DNA of 62,933 nt from Barnesiella sp. Its GTDB lineage: Bacteria > Bacteroidota > Bacteroidia > Bacteroidales > Muribaculaceae. The number at the start of each line of letters is the position of its first letter. Positions within the stretch are counted from its first letter, which is position 1. This document shows, in pieces, positions 61,494-62,933 of this stretch. The position numbers and the translations under genes are program-made. The notes below the pieces were generated by a model. The model worked only from the letters and a program-made list of their open reading frames with translations. It did no database searches and was not told the DNA's origin. The stretch is from contig JAAVFD010000033.1 in NCBI GenBank assembly GCA_014800945.1, forward strand, positions 1 to 62,933, read 5' to 3'.

Positions 61494-62933
61494 CTATTTA
61501 TTTGCGGTCATTGCATCAATTAAGTCCTGATAGCAGGTGACTTTATGATACTTGACATTATCGGTTGACATTTCGTTGAATAGTTGTGAGGCGCAGTCAA
61601 TCTTGGCATTTTCAATAGCGTTGAGCTGCATGGAGCTGAGAGAACCTTTGGTCTCAGCAATAAAGAAAATGTGCTTGACATTGCTTTTCTGCATCGCTAT
61701 CGCCCAGTCAGGAGCATAGTTGCCGACGGGAGTAGGAATATAGAATGAGCGTGGGAGTTTAGCATAAACCACCACTTCGTTTGCCTCATCAAGGTCATGG
61801 GCGAAGTTGCGCTCGCCGATACTGTCGGAAACAACATAATCGGTGACGTGTTTGGTTGCCTGATAAGCTTTATCAAACTCAGCCTTACTTGCAGCACTGA
61901 AGATGTCCGAGTCATACTTCCCATCAGTCAAATGGTAATGGATATGATCGACAATCATCGTGGCTTTCTGCTCACGGATGATTTGCACAACCTTACGGAT
62001 AAATTCTTCGGGGTTGTTGCGGAACAGGGCGAGTTTAGCCGGGCGCAAACCTTGAAGAATCTTAGCGGCAGTTCGCCGGGTGATATTGGCACCCTTGGCG
62101 ATCTGCCCGATAAGGTCATACTTTACGGATGAAGTGCTTACGTCGGTAAGTTCCTGAGAGGAGGATTTGGTGTCACCAAATTCAGTTACTTCATCCTCAT
62201 ACTGCTTACCCTCAATCTTGATGTAGCGAAGTTTGCGTACCTGCAGCTCGTCTGTATTTAGATGCAGAATTGCATTCTTAATCAGTTCGTCGGAGTCATA
62301 GCTGACAGTATAAACATACTGGTGGTTGATGGCTTTCCAAAGGGCCTGAAACTCTTCCCGATAGAAATTGGCGTTCAGCTTCGGCTCAGGCAATTTCGTT
62401 TTGCCGCCGTTCTCAGTCATGCCGTCAAGCAGAGACGGGTCGAATATTGAGTTGACAAGGCGAGTCACACCTTCTGCCATTGGTTGAAGTTTTGTAGGCA
62501 ATGGAGCGAGCGTGCCGGCTTCACGGTCAGCGTGGTATTTAGGAGTGATGTTACCGCTGTCATCAATGTACCCATTATCATCAAGATAAGCTATAATGCG
62601 TCCTGCCTCAGTATCAGATACGATATGAGGTTGTCCGTCAAGAGTAATTGTCTTCCCCTTGAAGTAGTCAGTAGAAGCCTTGGTTGCTCGTTCACGCAGA
62701 GCGTCGCGTGTCTCCTTTTGCAGCGCACTGGTGAAGTCTGCATAACTCTCGTTGGCGATAACGGTTAGAACATTAATGTCGTGTACGTTGTCGCCAAGCA
62801 GTTCCTTATCCTGGCGGATACCATTGCGGTCAACTGCTATACGCAAACCGCGACCAACCTCCTGACGTTTGGTGGTGGTTGAATTGCTGTGGCGTAGGGT
62901 ACATATCTGAAACACATTCGGATTATCCCAACC
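61494..62933 (-). CDS. Type III restriction endonuclease Res-type helicase-nuclease, C-terminal part
   Basis: The gene runs off the right edge; the visible 479 codons are the 3' part. It starts in helicase motif V ([18 protein letters not shown]) and motif VI ([10 protein letters not shown]), typical of SF2 type III Res subunits. A long spacer follows, then PDWAIAM and FFIAETKGS, a PD-(D/E)xK nuclease site, then [15 protein letters not shown]. The partner Mod gene must lie beyond the window. The nuclease motif looks intact. Confidence 0.88.
   Translation of the reverse strand, partial: GWDNPNVFQICTLRHSNSTTTKRQEVGRGLRIAVDRNGIRQDKELLGDNVHDINVLTVIANESYADFTSALQKETRDALRERATKASTDYFKGKTITLDGQPHIVSDTEAGRIIAYLDDNGYIDDSGNITPKYHADREAGTLAPLPTKLQPMAEGVTRLVNSIFDPSLLDGMTENGGKTKLPEPKLNANFYREEFQALWKAINHQYVYTVSYDSDELIKNAILHLNTDELQVRKLRYIKIEGKQYEDEVTEFGDTKSSSQELTDVSTSSVKYDLIGQIAKGANITRRTAAKILQGLRPAKLALFRNNPEEFIRKVVQIIREQKATMIVDHIHYHLTDGKYDSDIFSAASKAEFDKAYQATKHVTDYVVSDSIGERNFAHDLDEANEVVVYAKLPRSFYIPTPVGNYAPDWAIAMQKSNVKHIFFIAETKGSLSSMQLNAIENAKIDCASQLFNEMSTDNVKYHKVTCYQDLIDAMTANK

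Overview
The window looks like chromosomal DNA of a gut Bacteroidales bacterium, probably near Muribaculaceae or Porphyromonadaceae; the family-level guess is inference. Support comes from a complete Mfa1-type (type V) fimbrial locus, a DUF4295 gene behind rpmB-rpmG, a GH92 mannosidase beside a fucose operon, a DUF6377 membrane regulator, PepSY-like and DUF3575/DUF3868 proteins, and many promoters of the Bacteroidetes type (TTTG, about 19-21 nt, TAnnTTTG). No rRNA, CRISPR array, insertion sequence or prophage is visible. One tRNA gene, tRNA-Arg(CCT), is present.

Layout. 1-480: leader of a leftward transcript and the dnaE promoter. 0.5-6.8 kb: dnaE, then a coupled pair encoding a beta-propeller lipoprotein and a secreted esterase. 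6.9-10.5 kb (leftward): prs, a GH13 amylase-family enzyme and a patatin. 10.6-12.3 kb: yihY-like gene and ridA. 12.4-14.9 kb (leftward): split chromate transporter pair and folC. 14.9-25.3 kb (rightward): TamA/BamA-like barrel, HAD phosphatase, purB, a pseudouridine synthase with a prion-like repeat tail, asnS, marC, C69 peptidase, cdd. 25.3-25.8 kb: a Pro-rich lipoprotein gene (leftward). 25.9-26.7 kb: rpmB-rpmG-DUF4295 behind a structured leader. 26.8-29.6 kb: a lone TonB-type outer-membrane barrel.

29.8-39.9 kb (leftward) is the fimbrial operon: DUF3575 barrel, DUF3868/OmpA-like protein, Mfa1-like shaft pilin, Mfa2-like anchor, an accessory pilin and a 1142-residue DUF4906-type tip protein. 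Its promoter has a good -7 box, but an 11-nt C/G homopolymer fills the expected -33 position. Slippage there could switch fimbriation, and I consider this the most interesting signal in the window. Three pilins share an Arg at residue 58 in an SR-S/A context that fits protease-activated strand-exchange assembly; the anchor lacks it.

40.1-44.0 kb: BASS-type transporter, Crp/Fnr regulator and DUF6377 regulator, separated by a hairpin-rich gap with a 9-bp inverted repeat. 44.1-46.9 kb (leftward): crcB, class II fba, formate/nitrite channel, rpsU. 47.1-54.4 kb: GH92 alpha-mannosidase followed by fucI-fucA-fucK-fucP, together a host-glycan mannose/fucose module. 54.5-56.8 kb: an NapH-like membrane ferredoxin coupled by overlapping stop/start codons to thyA and folA, then tRNA-Arg. 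56.8-61.2 kb: GNAT, FKBP, AAE exchanger, a small membrane protein, nitroreductase and a PepSY-like lipoprotein. 61.3-62.9 kb (leftward): the C-terminal part of a type III restriction-type helicase-nuclease, cut by the window edge, and a small acidic protein just behind it.
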